Assembly (NCBI GenBank): GCA_026075535.2
Contig: AP026550.1
Span: 1,922,001 to 1,986,000, forward strand
Origin: Tricholoma matsutake
Lineage: Eukaryota; Basidiomycota; Agaricomycetes; Agaricales; Tricholomataceae
Reading direction: 5' to 3'
Length of the DNA: 64,000 bases
Shown here: piece after piece, positions 1-11,667 of the stretch
Layout: every line of letters begins with the position of its first letter
Position numbering within the stretch: position 1 is the first letter of the stretch
Position numbers and translations under genes: made by a program
Notes under the pieces: generated by a model
Database searches by the model: none
What the model saw: only the letters and a program-made list of their open reading frames with translations
What the model was told of the DNA's origin: nothing

Positions 1-625
1 TCAAGACGAACAGGCACTGTCCTGCGAAGATATCCCAGATGCGAACGGTACAGTCGTAGCTTGCAGAAGCCGCCTTTCTGCCTCGAGCTGAAACTGACCG
101 TATCGAGTCTTCATGGCCGTAGAGGTGGAAGCAATAATAAGGATTGCTCGTGCTGACGTCATCGCCATCATCATCGATATCTGTGTACCCTGCGTCTTCG
201 GGACGTGGAAGCACCCATCCACAGAGTGTATGGTCACGACTGCCTGTCACGAGTATAGGCTGTTTTGGAAATAGTTCGCCTGAGCCACTCTTTTCAGGTT
301 CTGCAATTACCATACAGCGAATTGTGCTGGTGTGGCGTCTAAACACGTGTGTACAGTTGCTGGTCTTGAGATCCCAGACTCTTGTAGATCTATCCGTTCC
401 ACCGCTAACGAGGGTGTCGCCATGGAGAGCTAAGGCCCATACGCCACCTTCATGGCCTTGCAGCGATCGTACAAGCTCGCCCTCGGTAGAGTACACGCGA
501 ATTGAGCTGTCGTCGGAAGCAGTGATTATGTTTTGGTTCCATAGAAGAAGAGCTGTCACCGTGGCAGAACCATGAGCAGGGAAAGAAGTGTGCTTGGGAT
601 TGGGATTATCAACCCACTTTGCCAT
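1..625 (-). CDS. WD40-repeat protein, Cdc4/FBW7-like, partial (3' end beyond window)
   Basis: On the minus strand an open frame of about 208 codons runs from an ATG at 623-625 to the window edge with no stop. It contains successive WD40 blades: residues about 19-48 (ending IRVYSTEG), 51-90 (GHEGGVWAL to RVWDLK), 92-140 (STIRC to SRDHTLCGW) and 163-203 (GHEDSIRSV to VRIWDIF). The blade order and the spacing around GHEGGVWAL and GSRDHTL resemble the beta-propeller of Cdc4/FBW7-type F-box proteins, which bind phosphorylated substrates for SCF ubiquitin ligases. No F-box is visible upstream in the window. The frame stays open for about 17 codons upstream of the chosen ATG before a stop, and an AG acceptor lies there, so an upstream exon with the F-box is possible. 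If the ATG is the true start, this is a propeller-only relative. WD40 identity is firm; the Cdc4 assignment is by resemblance. Confidence 0.75.
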   Translation of the reverse strand, partial: MAKWVDNPNPKHTSFPAHGSATVTALLLWNQNIITASDDSSIRVYSTEGELVRSLQGHEGGVWALALHGDTLVSGGTDRSTRVWDLKTSNCTHVFRRHTSTIRCMVIAEPEKSGSGELFPKQPILVTGSRDHTLCGWVLPRPEDAGYTDIDDDGDDVSTSNPYYCFHLYGHEDSIRSVSARGRKAASASYDCTVRIWDIFAGQCLFVL

Positions 626-1304
626 TGATGTGGTGGTAGCGAGTTCACTATGAGGATCTGGACGATTCAAGTTTTCTAAAACTTGTTATCTTGGCAAAGG
701 TGGGGAATTTGAAATTAATAACAGGTTCAGGATGCCCGCGGCCCGAAATTAATTGATAGTAACACCGCAGTTTGACAAACAAGCTGGAAACTCATATGTA
801 CTCCTTAGAAGCTGTGGAGATCATTAATATCATTATTACCCCTGCGCCGAGTTACTTACGGCCCGCAAGTTACTGCTTTGGCTTTGACACGTGCACACCG
901 GATATCGATAATGGCCCACAGTTGTGATTCGCCGGCAGCGCTCAAGTTACAGCCTTACAGGTGAACAACGCCGTCGGACCAACGTGATTCTTTGCGACAA
1001 TCGCTTGAGGGGTGTGTAGCGCAGGTGACAAGCTACGAAGTTCGTTCGACACATAATGCCTTTTTCTATTTCATTTCGGACCTACGTTTCAGCCTCGATC
1101 ACTTTGTTGCTCCACATTTAATTTGAACGTGTGCCCCGCCACGCTACGATCGCACACATTTCCCCTTGTTTCCCCTGGAATGGTAGTTATAGAACATAAG
1201 CGTCCAGACAATTTTCTGCAGTGCTGGACACTTTCTTTCAGAGCAGGCCTCTTCCTTAGACAAATCTTCTCTCTTGCAACATTATTCGCCGCCTATTAGA
1301 AAAA
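626..1304. other. Intergenic region between the WD40 gene and the small secreted-protein gene
   Basis: No coding frame of quality. It should hold the promoters of the minus-strand WD40 gene and the plus-strand small gene, which diverge here. No TATA box or other specific site is clear enough to mark. Confidence 0.4.
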
Positions 1305-1735
1305 ATGCATTTATCAGTGGCCAAGATCACAGTTTTTGCATTCCTCTGCAACATAGCACTTACCGCGGCGATTCCAACCCCATAGTGAGTGTATTTAATT
1401 TCCAAACTCTGACGATGATGACATCTGAAGACTCCTCGACAGCTTTGAGTATGAAGGCAGCCTTGAAGGTCGCAACAGTGCCGACTCGCACAATGTATTA
1501 CAAAGGCGCCAGCAGTGGACTGGGGTGCGCACGACTTTCTAACCTATTCTGCGGATCCATGACATCTATGATACAGCATACCCAATGTGAAGGTGTCTGT
1601 TCAATATCTGGAATTCAACGCAACAATCCTGCATGGGGTGAATGTATTCATACATGCCTCGCAACATATTATCCAACACCACCCCCATCTCCGCAAGGTA
1701 ACAAACCAGCACCAAAGAAAAAACAAAAGGCATAA
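1305..1735 (+). CDS. Small secreted protein with twin CX3C motif (3 exons)
   Basis: Inferred model of three exons: 1305-1384, 1443-1524 and 1577-1735. The introns are 58 and 52 nt, with GTGAGT and GTGCGC donors and AG acceptors. CTGAC and CTAAC, inside the introns, can serve as branch points. The exons join in one frame to give 106 residues. Residues 1-24 form a typical signal peptide with a hydrophobic core and an Ala-Ala end. The mature part is charged and ends with a cysteine pair pattern C-x3-C, 15 residues, C-x3-C, then a Pro-rich and Lys-rich tail. Twin CX3C spacing is known from alpha-hairpinin folds, but no family is recognised. An unspliced 153-codon frame overlaps exon 3 but lacks the signal peptide, so splicing is the better reading. 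A fungal secreted or effector-like role is inference only. Confidence 0.55.
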
Positions 1736-1996
1736 ATATGAGATATGTTGCACTTGTCATGTGATGTAGTTGATCGAGTAGGGTTTCGAGGCTGGTAATT
1801 CACCAAGGTTTGAATAGGGGAATTCAGGGGAATTCACAAATGAATGTTTTGGAGCGTATCTGCAAAGATCTGCAACCATTTTTACTGAGATTTTCAATTA
1901 CAACTCGGGCTAAACTGAGCGAGCCACTGACCGACCGATGGTGTTCCTGGCCCCTTACCGGCCTGATGTCATTTGACGCGGTCATGTCAAACTTTG

Positions 1997-3152
1997 ATAA
2001 TGGGCAAGGGGGTGTCGGGACAGGAATTTTTCATATGACGTCGGTTTTTTTTTTCACAGCTCGCCAGACCCCCCCTCCTGCCATATATGGTATGCTTTGA
2101 TCACGTGCTGTTTGAAAACAATCCCATGATCCAACGACGATGTGGTCGCATCCTTCCCCACTCTCCCCATCATGCCCACCATCCCATCTTCTTTGTAACT
2201 GGCCATTTCAACCACTGCTGCACCCTTTGGCCTGGCTAAATAGCAAACCCCGTGGCTACAAATGTGCCACTTCAAACATGGTTTGCAAATTTGAGACCAT
2301 AGCCTGCATGACCCAAGGTCCAAAACAAAATAAGTTTTTTTCATTCACTGACTCTTTTAACTAATCACAATGTTTTTTCTGTAGGTTACAAGCTGCTGTT
2401 ACCTATGACGATTAATGCCCACGTGGCCACTTTCTCCCTGTCTAAACAGGAAATACGATGGGAGGCTTCTTGGAGGCTTGTGGAGTGGGATACTATGAGT
2501 GAGGTACACATTACACCCATGCAACCACCTTTTACTGCCCTGCATCTCAGAACAGGCAGGCAACTGGGGTGCTCATAGCCCTGCATCACACGATGACAAT
2601 GACAATGCCGGGGCCATGAGACAGGTACCACAATCATCCATGACAATCCAACTAGCCAGGACAGCGAGCCTACAGCAGCTAACACTGGGATGACAACATC
2701 CTGAAGCATGAGTATGTTTGTATCGACTCCGAGTTGGACAGTGCAGGAACTGAACCCGATAACGGTGATAAGATCTCTGGCCTGTCGAGAACAGTGATGA
2801 CTGATGTCAGTGACCAGGTTGTCAAGGAGGTCCATTTAAATTTCCACCAGTGCTCAGTATTCGTGGGCAGCATCCTCACTGGGTCTATTTTACTTACGAG
2901 AGTCATTTTAACTTTGAATTTATATATACTCAGTTCAAACTTCTGGTAAAATACTACTTGTAGTAATAGATAATATGTGTGATATGTGCTATTTGGTTGT
3001 TCCAGGACCTATACACAACAAAATAGCACTCAACAATGCCTATCGGCATCATTTTCACTATGGTCAAAAAAAATAATTTCAGCCTCCGGCAGGACCCCCC
3101 CCCCCCTACGTCTGGTTCGGGATTTCTGTCCCGACACACCCTTGATAATAGG
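1997..3152. mobile_element. Non-autonomous hAT-like DNA transposon
   Basis: A 19-bp terminal inverted repeat begins CAAGGG at 2005-2023 and is matched at 18 of 19 positions by the reverse complement of 3126-3144. Immediately outside are 8-bp near-identical direct repeats, ATAATGGG at 1997-2004 and ATAATAGG at 3145-3152. An 8-bp target duplication and a CAnGG-type terminus fit the hAT group; the KDZ group also makes 8-bp duplications. Long C runs (2070-2077 and 3094-3106) lie just inside each end. The 1.1-kb interior has only short frames and no recognisable transposase, so it depends on enzyme made elsewhere. Confidence 0.6.
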
Positions 3153-5363
3153 TCCCATAAGGATATTGAAAAAGTTTGTGGTATGTTGGGCAGAGTTACA
3201 GTTGCAGACAAACAAAGTCAACCAATTTTAGTGACCAAATTTTGGAGGTTGGCACAAACATCTGGTGGCCTCAAAAACCATTCAAACATGTATAATAGAG
3301 CCTAATGAAGATATTTCCATGAGGCGATTTCTCAATTTCGAAAAATTTGGGTTAGGTACCTCAAAAATTTGGCCACCCCCCTAAAAAAATTGGTAAAATC
3401 TTGAAGAATAGTGCATTCGACTCCCCTTGATTACCTGCATCTGATTCCATATAAATATTAAGGTTACGTGGGACCGATCAGCTGCAATAAAATAAATAAA
3501 CTTTGCCAAATATGGAAATATTTGCTACTAGGTTGACTATTTGCCTTCTCCAAGGCTTACCCTAACATTTGGAAGGTCTTCGAGACTGACAAAGTGCAGA
3601 TCAGAGGTGGGAAAACACACCCCAAATGTCAAGTGGCATGCTAAACATGTTTGGTGTGTTAGTTTTGGCATGAGGTTGGTGTTGCATTCTGCAGGGGATG
3701 GCCCAGATCATGATGGGAACATGGCTATTATCAGAATTTGTCACAATCTTATTTTATTTTTTCTATAGTATTGTAACATATTTGAACATCTGAAAGCAAC
3801 ATGAGAAGTCCAGCAGTACTACTGGGTTTTGCATAAAAACCTGCAGTAGTGAACTTGTTTGTGGCTATTGATCTCAGGACATTCCGACATGCCAGTCATG
3901 ATAGTTGAGATTATTTCCTCCCGTCAATAGGTCGAATGCAAGCAGAGTGTGTCCGGAGACGTTGTCGAAGCTTCCAAACACTCTCAACCCACACAAGAGG
4001 TTTGGGACGAGTTTTCGAAGTGGCAGCATATGATGTCTAAACAGTGCCAAATAATGTGCTGAAAATTTGCGACTGCAAGTTATTATGCAAAACCCTGTAA
4101 GTGGCAACATTCTATGGTACAATTTGGGGATCAAAAACTCAGCATATAATTTTCGGGAGGGGTCTATTATTTTTGAATTCATCTGTCACATGGATATCTG
4201 TACCTGAGAGCACTCAAAATGTGACTCTATGTCATTGATTACATCCAAGCCATATAAATTTTACTTCTTAGACCCCCAAAGGGGTACACAATGTTGTGAA
4301 AAATGACCCAAAAAATTTGGCCACCCTAAAATGTCATGGGAAAAACTTCGGAGGTGTGTTTTCTGATGCATTTTGATGAGCTGAATCCGAATCTGAAGTC
4401 TGTTTGTTGCCAAAAATTCCCAATCATGAGATATTAAATTAGTGGACTTTGTTTGTCCGCAACTGTAGAACATGTTTGAAATTTGAATACTATGAGCATA
4501 TTCACAACCAGTTTGTAAACTCCGCTCATTTTTCTGATGCCCAGTTTTGGTCATGTCACATACCCAAAATGGAAGCCTTCCAACAAAAACGGACTGTCTG
4601 TCTCTACAGCTCTCAACTTACTCATCTTTTGTTACACAATGTACCTGCCACCCTACAAGTTCACTGTGAGGCTGCCTATGCATACCAACTAGCCACTGGT
4701 ACCCTCCTTCATGAGCTGCTCCTCCTGAACATTCATATGTCATGTCTTCATCAGACACTTCCCAGGATAAAGTGTAGGAGCAGATGCCTCAAGTTATCTT
4801 TTGTCTTTCCTGACAGACCTGATCATGGCACCATGTGCACCTCTATCCAAGTCTATACTGCCTAAATCTTGTCCTCATGCTGACACACTGACTCCTCAGG
4901 CTATGAAATCCTGTTGGATGCGCCGCTTGCATTTGAGTCACCAGAGTGATCATGGGGAGAGCAGCTAGTACATTGAGAATAAATTCATATGCTTACATAG
5001 TATATGCTGATGAACATGATGATTCAATCATTTTGACGATTGCAAGATTGTATCTGTCAGTCACAGTGACATTACCTGTTTGAGCTGAACCATATTTTGG
5101 TTGCGAGCTGTCAAATTTTTATCAAATGGTTGATTTGGGTGGTTGCGAATATGCTCTAATATCAACCTCTGTAGATTTTTCTAATCCAGAATGTATATAT
5201 GTTGATAGGGGGAGCAACAGAGGGACAAGAGGGGACAAGATCATGTGTATTCCCAAAACAAGTGTTCTGGTCTAAAGATCTCATCACGATATCATTTAGC
5301 GAGCCATAAGCGAGGTCACCACTACTTTCCCTGACTCTCTTATGTAAGTAAGAGGAGGGTTCT
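3153..5363. other. AT-rich unassigned region
   Basis: No gene recognised. The frames present are short and carry no motif. The words AAATTTGGCCACC occur at about 3370 and 4315 in similar A-rich contexts, and a 13-bp inverted pair (around 3828 and 4085) surrounds GGGTTTTGCATAA. These suggest old repeat debris, but no element boundaries can be drawn. The last bases, 5364-5372, are the left target duplication of the LINE. Confidence 0.35.
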
Positions 5364-5372
5364 GTCAAAGAG
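5364..5372. repeat. Target-site duplication of the LINE (left copy)
   Basis: GTCAAAGAG lies directly outside the LINE poly-T tract; the same nine bases occur at 17657-17665, on the far side of the LINE and its nested gypsy element. Confidence 0.6.
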
Positions 5373-5706
5373 TTTTTTTTTTTTTTTTTTTTTTTTCCAA
5401 ATTATTCTCTTTTGTGGTGAACCATATGTAAGAGAGTAACTATACAAGATTTGTGCAATATGTGTTATCCTTCCCATCTGAGTTTCTTTGTCATCTGCTT
5501 TGAGAGCCCACGGAGTGGTTCTTGAAGCGCCGTAGGTGCTGTAATAAGTGGTATCGTGACCAGGTGTAAGGTAATGGATGCTTGCCGTGTGCAAATCCTC
5601 TTCTTTGTCTTTTTATTCCATCTCTGAATTCCTTCCTCTATCTTCTTTTCCCACCTCTTTGTTGTTCTTCACTCAGTATTGGTAAATCTCCAGAGGTGTT
5701 GCGGAA

Positions 5707-8700
5707 TCATCCTGTTGCTGCGATGTAACGGAATAGTGCTGGTAAAGTTTTTGGCGTGGTAAGGAGCTTTGTGATGTTTATATCTCTGCCACCTGTGCTA
5801 TTGCACAGTGCCTGTCTGGCTGCTTGATGTGCTGTGCAGTGTAGTATGAGGTGCTGTATGGTTTCCTCGCTTTGTTGACAATCTGGACAAAGTGGTGAGT
5901 CAATTTTTCCTATACAGTGTAAGTGCTTAGCTAGTGGTGCATGTCCCGTTCTCAGTTGTGATAAGATACTGGCTATCTTCCATGGTAGGTCCATGATGAG
6001 GTTGATGTATTTGCATGATGGGGTAGTGGGGTCGGTGTTCTTCATCTGTTCGTATCGTGGCAATTTCTGCCATGCCTTCTGTGCGTTGCATTTTAGTTTC
6101 TCCCCGTATGCACATTTTATCGCCGATTTGCTGTGTGGTAGGGCCTTCTTGAGTACTCTTGGTAGTTTGGATGTGTTACTGCTCCCCTCTGTTATTGCTT
6201 TCTTTGCTTGTTCATCTGCTAGCTTGTTGCCCTCGACCCCCTTGTGTCCTGGTATCCACTGTATGGTGATGCATATCCCGATGTGTTTCTTTCGTAGTTC
6301 TTCGATGTTGTCATGTAGGGCATCGAAGATATGATGACCTGGATTGGGTTTCGTCAGTTGTGTGGCCATAATTGCAGCTTGGTTATCAGTGTATATAATA
6401 GCCAACCGTATTCCCCACTCCTTGGAGATCAGTTTCATTGCCAATATCACCCCTATGCCTTCTCCTTTGTAGACCATGTGGTGTCTTTGCGAGCCCACTT
6501 GGTATCGTAGCATGGTTTTAGCTCTTCCATTCCTGTATAGGGCTGCTGCTGCCCCTATCTTTCCCTCCATGCCTGAGCCATCTGTGAATACTTTTGCATC
6601 TGGGTTATCGTTGTTCGCATCTTCTATTGCTTTGTCAACGTTGCTTGCAGTCTTGGTTTTGATTTTTGGTTTCCACCCCATGTCGAAGCGTACTGCCTTG
6701 ATGGTTTCGATGGATTGCAGGTGTATGTTAAATCTGTGCATAAGGTCATGTAATGGAGTTGCGTGATGTTTCACTAGTTTGCTCACCGCATTTTTGATGG
6801 GCTTGTGGAGAGGGTGCATAGGTGGTAGTGTTGCAAGATGGATGGCTGCGTGTTGGCAGTACTTGTCGATGAGAAAGTTGAATGGGATCAGGTTTGCCAT
6901 GACCTCTGCTACGTCAGTCACTGTAGTCTTCATCGCACCTGTGATCATGAGCGCCGCTTTCCTCTGGATTGAGGCTAGCTTGTTCATGGCTGCTTGCTTT
7001 GATCGTCCATCCTTTGTTCTCTTGCCAATGTTCTGTTGTGGGGTCAAAAAGATATCAGCAGCGTATAGCATGCGTGGAACCGCAATAGATAGGTATAGTT
7101 GCAGTATGTATCTTGCATGTATTCCTCGGGACGTTCAGGTTAGTCTGCCAAATTGGATAAGCCAGTCTTGTCCTTTCGCTAGGGCTACAGCGCACTGTCC
7201 TTTCCAGTTCAACCTGTTGTCAACTATCACCCCGAGGAATCTAGCTGTGTCCTTGGACAGTATGTGTTTGTCTCTGAGTATCAGGGTCTGTCTGGGCATC
7301 AGTATCCTCTTCCTGGGGTTTAAAGGGTTTGGGGCGAGTCTTCTCGTGATATCTACAAGCTGGAATTTGTTGATTCCGAATTTGCAGTTGTGGTCTTTAG
7401 CCCATTTGAAGATACCACCCATGCAGTTCATGATGTTGTGTAGCTTTGCATGAGTCTCAAAGAAATCTTTTCCAACGACAATTATTGCTGCATCGTCTAC
7501 AAATAGTAGTATCCATTCACCTAGTCTAAGAATTGGGATTTTTGTCAGGTCAGCATTATATATCAGGTAGCAGATTCCTGAAAAAGGGTCTCCCTGGTCT
7601 AAACCATTCGCAACGAAAAATGTAGCTGTTTGGTAGTCGTCAAAGGATAGAGTTGTTCATCGATTGCTGAGTCTTCTCTCCATCCATTCTGTGTACTCAT
7701 GTGGTATCCCTTTTTTCTTCATGTTGTGTATGAGTTTGTTGATGTCTACACTGGGGAATGCACCTTTAACATCTAGGAATAAGGTTGAAGCGACTTGCCC
7801 TTTGTGCCATGCATCCTTCATGGTTTTCATCAGCATGTGTATTGAGTCAGTGGTGGTGCATCCTGGTCTCACTCCGAAGTGGTTGGCCGGGAGGATGTTG
7901 TATTTCTCGCACATGGTGACGATGTTGTCTGTTTGGCAACTGTTGAGTAGTCGTGCCATTCCATCTGATAGTACAATCAGTTGCCATGCTGATGGGGAGG
8001 AGTAGTCCGGTTTTTCTGGCTTTTTCAGGACTAATGTTTCTGTAGTTGCCCATTCCTGTGGATAATATTGTAGTGTGTTAGTAGCTCGAAAGAGTGGACC
8101 TAAATGTGGGATGAGTTCTTCTCTGGCATTTATAAATACTGAGTTTGGGACGGTTCCACTTCTGGTGGCTTTGTACAGCTTCATTTTCTTGATCGCTCGA
8201 TGGACCTGTTCGTCAGTGATATTCATGAAAGTCCATTGTGGCGCTGGGTAATGGAAATCATGTGGTACCGCCATTGTATTTGGGTTTGGTGGTGGGAAGA
8301 ATGTGTCGTAAAAGAGTTGGCCCTTGCTTTTATTGTCTGTTGCTTCCCTCGTCACCTGTTTTGTTATCGGGTCTTTTACTTGTAGCGTCGGGATTCTAGT
8401 TCTGCCTGCATCAGTTGCTGGTGACATTACTAATTTACTTGCCTGCCAAATGCTCAATTCATCAAGCCCCTCCAACCATTCTACCCAATGTTCTGCCTTT
8501 GCCGTTCGTATCATTTCCGAATATTGATTGCATTGTCGGCAATATTCTGTGTGTACTGGGTGTTGGGCATTCTGGTGATGGTATTTCGACCTCCCTCTGA
8601 GTTGTTGCATCTTCTTCTTCTCATCAGCTAGTTCCTTCATCCACCATCTCTTCGAGTATGGACTCGGTGTTGTTAACTTGACGTGTTTCTCAATGACATT

Positions 8701-9640
8701 TTGTATCTTCTCATTCAGGGTCTTGAGCTTGTTGTTGAATTCTTGTATACTGGCTATTTCTGTGGGTGGTGGAGCGTTAGCAAGGTCATCTTTCAGGGTC
8801 TTTACCAGTTCTGTCCAGTCCATTAGTCTGAAGTTGCGTCTTGGTTTCCATATCGTTCTTGGTGTGTGAATGTCGATTTGCATCACTATTGGGTAGTGGT
8901 CCGTCTTTATTGGCCTTGTTGAGTCTTCAGTGTTGCACTTTATGATTGTATCCATGAGCTCTTCCGTACAGAAGATGTTGTCGATTCTTGTGTGGTTGCC
9001 GGTGCTGTGTGATCGTAGCGTCGGTATTAACGGGGGTAAGGCCATCTTCATATTGTGTCATCCTAGCATGTTCAGCAGTGGTTGTGCTAGCTCGAGGTTT
9101 TCTGTTGTGAAAAGATGAGCATTATGGGGTTCGTCCCATAAAGGATGATGGCGGTTGAAGTCCCCCAACCATATGGTATGCAGAGGTCCCGTTGCATGTC
9201 GCTGTCGTTCTCGATCTCACATAAATGCGGATAAGTGTGTCAGTGCATTATTGTTTTTCCCATCATTGTATATATTAATGATTCGTAGCATACCAAATTG
9301 TCCTGTTATTTCTATTGCAGTTATGTTGGGGTGATTGAAATCAATTTGTTTCCATGCGTCTGTTATAAGGTTAGTATTAATGAGTATGATGGACCTTGTA
9401 CTATCGGGGTGTGTCTTATGTGTGCTGGGGTATATTGTTGTCCAGTTACAGTTTGTGCATGTATTATCTTGAAAGTTGATATAGGGTTCTTGTATCGCGC
9501 ATACGTCATACACGTTTCATTTCAGGCTTTGTAGTAAATTGAGTTGGCTTAGCAGGGATTTATTGACATTTTGCTGCCATATTTGTAGCAGTCATTGGGT
9601 TTGTTCATGTTCCTGGTCTTCAGACATAGTCAAGAGGTGT
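5707..9640 (-). pseudogene. LINE ORF2: endonuclease, reverse transcriptase, RNase H, zinc finger (broken)
   Basis: ORF2 reads from about 9640 to 5707 on the minus strand in one frame, broken by TGA codons at 9517-9519, 9217-9219, 9058-9060, 7657-7659 and 7135-7137. Each stands where an arginine is expected. In order: an apurinic-type endonuclease (AIQEPY near the N terminus, WLGDFNRHHPLWD, then a DHYPI motif), a reverse transcriptase with the catalytic pair FVDD at about 7490-7503, an RNase H with TDGSG at about 6570-6590 and a later YTDNQ motif, and a C-terminal CCHC finger (CPDC ... HLILHC). The final TGA at 5707-5709 may also be a converted CGA, since the frame continues for about 20 codons. 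Normally this protein nicks target DNA and primes reverse transcription there. Confidence 0.85.
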
Positions 9641-11070
9641 TCATTCCCTATTTGTTGGTGGTAGCTCCGCATCTTGGCCATTTATGACTTGGTCTGCCCA
9701 CAATATGTTCTGATGTGGCGGGTTTTGTTGTCTGGGTCCGTTTGACTGATCGGTTGGATGGGCACCATCGATGTAGTTATCTAGTGTTGTTTGCATCGGC
9801 TTGACTGGCCATCCATTGTCAGTTTGCCAGTACTACGTGGGTGGGGGTCTGCCGCGTTGTCATCATACTTCTTGCCAGTCGTCCCTGAAGCACTGTTGGT
9901 TTCTTGGGTCCCTGGTAGGTGTATACCAGTTTGCATTTGGGTTGTATTGCTGTTGTTGGGAGTCTGTGTATGTGTCCAGCTCATTCAGTAGTTGCCATGT
10001 ACATGGGAGTTCAGTTGGGAAATACTTGTACTTATTCTCTGGGATTTGCTTTTGGATCTTTTCCTTCTCTACCTTGAATGCTGGGCAGTTCCTGTCTGCT
10101 GCTCCATGTCCTTTAGCTCCTGTTCCTGTGCAGTTAGTGCAACAGAAGTTCGTTGTGTCCATGATTGTGCACTGTGAGGTTCGGTGCTGCTCGCTGCAGC
10201 ATGCGCATATGTCATGTGTTGCCTTACAATCCAGTACATAATGGCTGAATTTTTGGCACTTCAAGCATCTTTGCAGTTCAGTTAGCATTTTACATATGTT
10301 TATGTGTTTCCCTTCGATGAACATGCCCCATTCGATTGCTAGGTTGGCTCCATTCCAACTGTTGAAGCCATATACTACATGAGCCACCTTTTGGTTACTG
10401 GTGCATAGGTGTGCTGGCTTGATGTATTTTGAGTACGCTATGGTGTTGGAGTAGAGTCTGCTGTCTTCCTCCACTCTTGCATGCGCATAGCTGGAATTTG
10501 TTTCAAATGTGGTGGGAATGAACTCTGCAATGACATAGTATAATTTGTTGCACATATTGGACGTGCCGCCATAGTTTGCCATGAAGGATTTTCGTACTTC
10601 ATCTTGTTTCAGCCAGCTCATGGCCTCCTTGGTGCTTAGTTCATATAATATGCTCCCGTTTCGTAGTTTCCTTGCTCCCACAAAAGCTGTCCCCATGGGT
10701 TTGTCATCCGCTTTGATTCCCATAAGATCTAAGGTGGTGTTAGCTTTTACTACTAAGTCTTTCTCTGGGAGGGGTTCAAGAGCATTGTCAGTGGCATCTT
10801 TATCCTTTTGTATTAAAATTTGCTTATCGGTAATGTCTCCCCTTGATATTGCAGATGCATGTGCCATGGGGATCTGTTGTTGCACAGCAGATGCATATGT
10901 TGCAACTTGGTGGGTGTGGTGTGGTGTTGCTGTTGTCGTTGCTAGATTCTCCATGGTTCTCTCTGTGAAATCTTGTGTTGCTTGCGTTAGCTGCTCTGCT
11001 GTTTCTTTGAACTCATCCTTGAAGTCGTCCATTTTGCTGGTAATCTCTTTTGCAGCCGCTGTTACATGTT

Positions 11071-11075
11071 CCACT
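11071..11075. repeat. Target-site duplication of gypsy-1 (left copy)
   Basis: CCACT precedes the 5' LTR; the same five bases follow the 3' LTR at 17123-17127. Removing the element and one copy restores the LINE ORF1 frame. Confidence 0.9.
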
Positions 11076-11501
11076 TGTAAGGGGACTAGGGGGGTGCCCT
11101 GTGTGTTTTTCCTATTTTTTATGTTCGTCCTATATTTTTCCCCACCTCATTTCCTTCTATTCTTCATTTTCTATGATTTTTCCGGATTTTATTACTAATT
11201 TTCCCTTGCTATCATGTTTGTACATGTTGACACTTTTATATTTAGAGGCGGAGTACCCCTTCCGACACATACCCCTTGGTATGATGTCATTCGGCAGCCT
11301 TGATCCGCCTATCTCCGCCTTTTTCTATTTTTAGGTTATATTTGATTTTTGTCGTCTTCACATATACTGGGCATCAGCAAGGGGATCCTTAGAGTTTTCT
11401 CTTCGGATTTCCCTTTGCTAGGTGTGTCCCCAATGCCTGTATTATGTAGTATAATTTTAACTTCAGATTTCCCTTTGCTAGAGGCTTAGGTTGCCCTTAT
11501 A
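11076..11501 (+). repeat. 5' LTR of gypsy-1
   Basis: 426 bp, TGTAAGGG to CCCTTATA. Four differences from the 3' LTR were counted by eye. AGAGTTTTCT at 11391-11400 is the probable start of the R region because it pairs with the PBS just downstream. Confidence 0.9.
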
Positions 11502-11503
11502 GT

Positions 11504-11513
11504 AGAAAACTCT
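11504..11513 (+). promoter_or_regulatory. Self-priming PBS of gypsy-1
   Basis: AGAAAACTCT starts 2 nt after the 5' LTR and is the exact reverse complement of AGAGTTTTCT at 11391-11400 inside the LTR. No match to a usual tRNA 3' end was noticed. The arrangement fits Tf1/sushi-type elements, where the 5' end of the RNA folds back to prime minus-strand synthesis. The function is inferred; the complementarity is seen. Confidence 0.6.
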
Positions 11514-11667
11514 CCCCTAAGGCCTGAAAATCACGAATGCGCTGCCCAAGATAGGCAGGTATGGACTGGACGATGCTTCCCAAAGCTCCACAGAGTCCCT
11601 ACACACCGTTCCAGATAATCTCGCCTTTATTATGCCGCCATTTTTGCCAAATGCACTCCCTAGAGAC

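Noticed and set aside
1274..1735. Unspliced 153-codon plus-strand frame as a gene
   Set aside because: It lacks the signal peptide present in another frame at 1305, and two good introns join better frames across it.
6779..7453. Long plus-strand frames over the LINE
   Set aside because: They are antisense shadows of the LINE reverse transcriptase; the minus strand carries the conserved motifs.
10581..11198. 205-codon plus-strand frame crossing the LINE/gypsy-1 boundary
   Set aside because: It runs from antisense LINE ORF1 into an LTR, so it is an accident of insertion.
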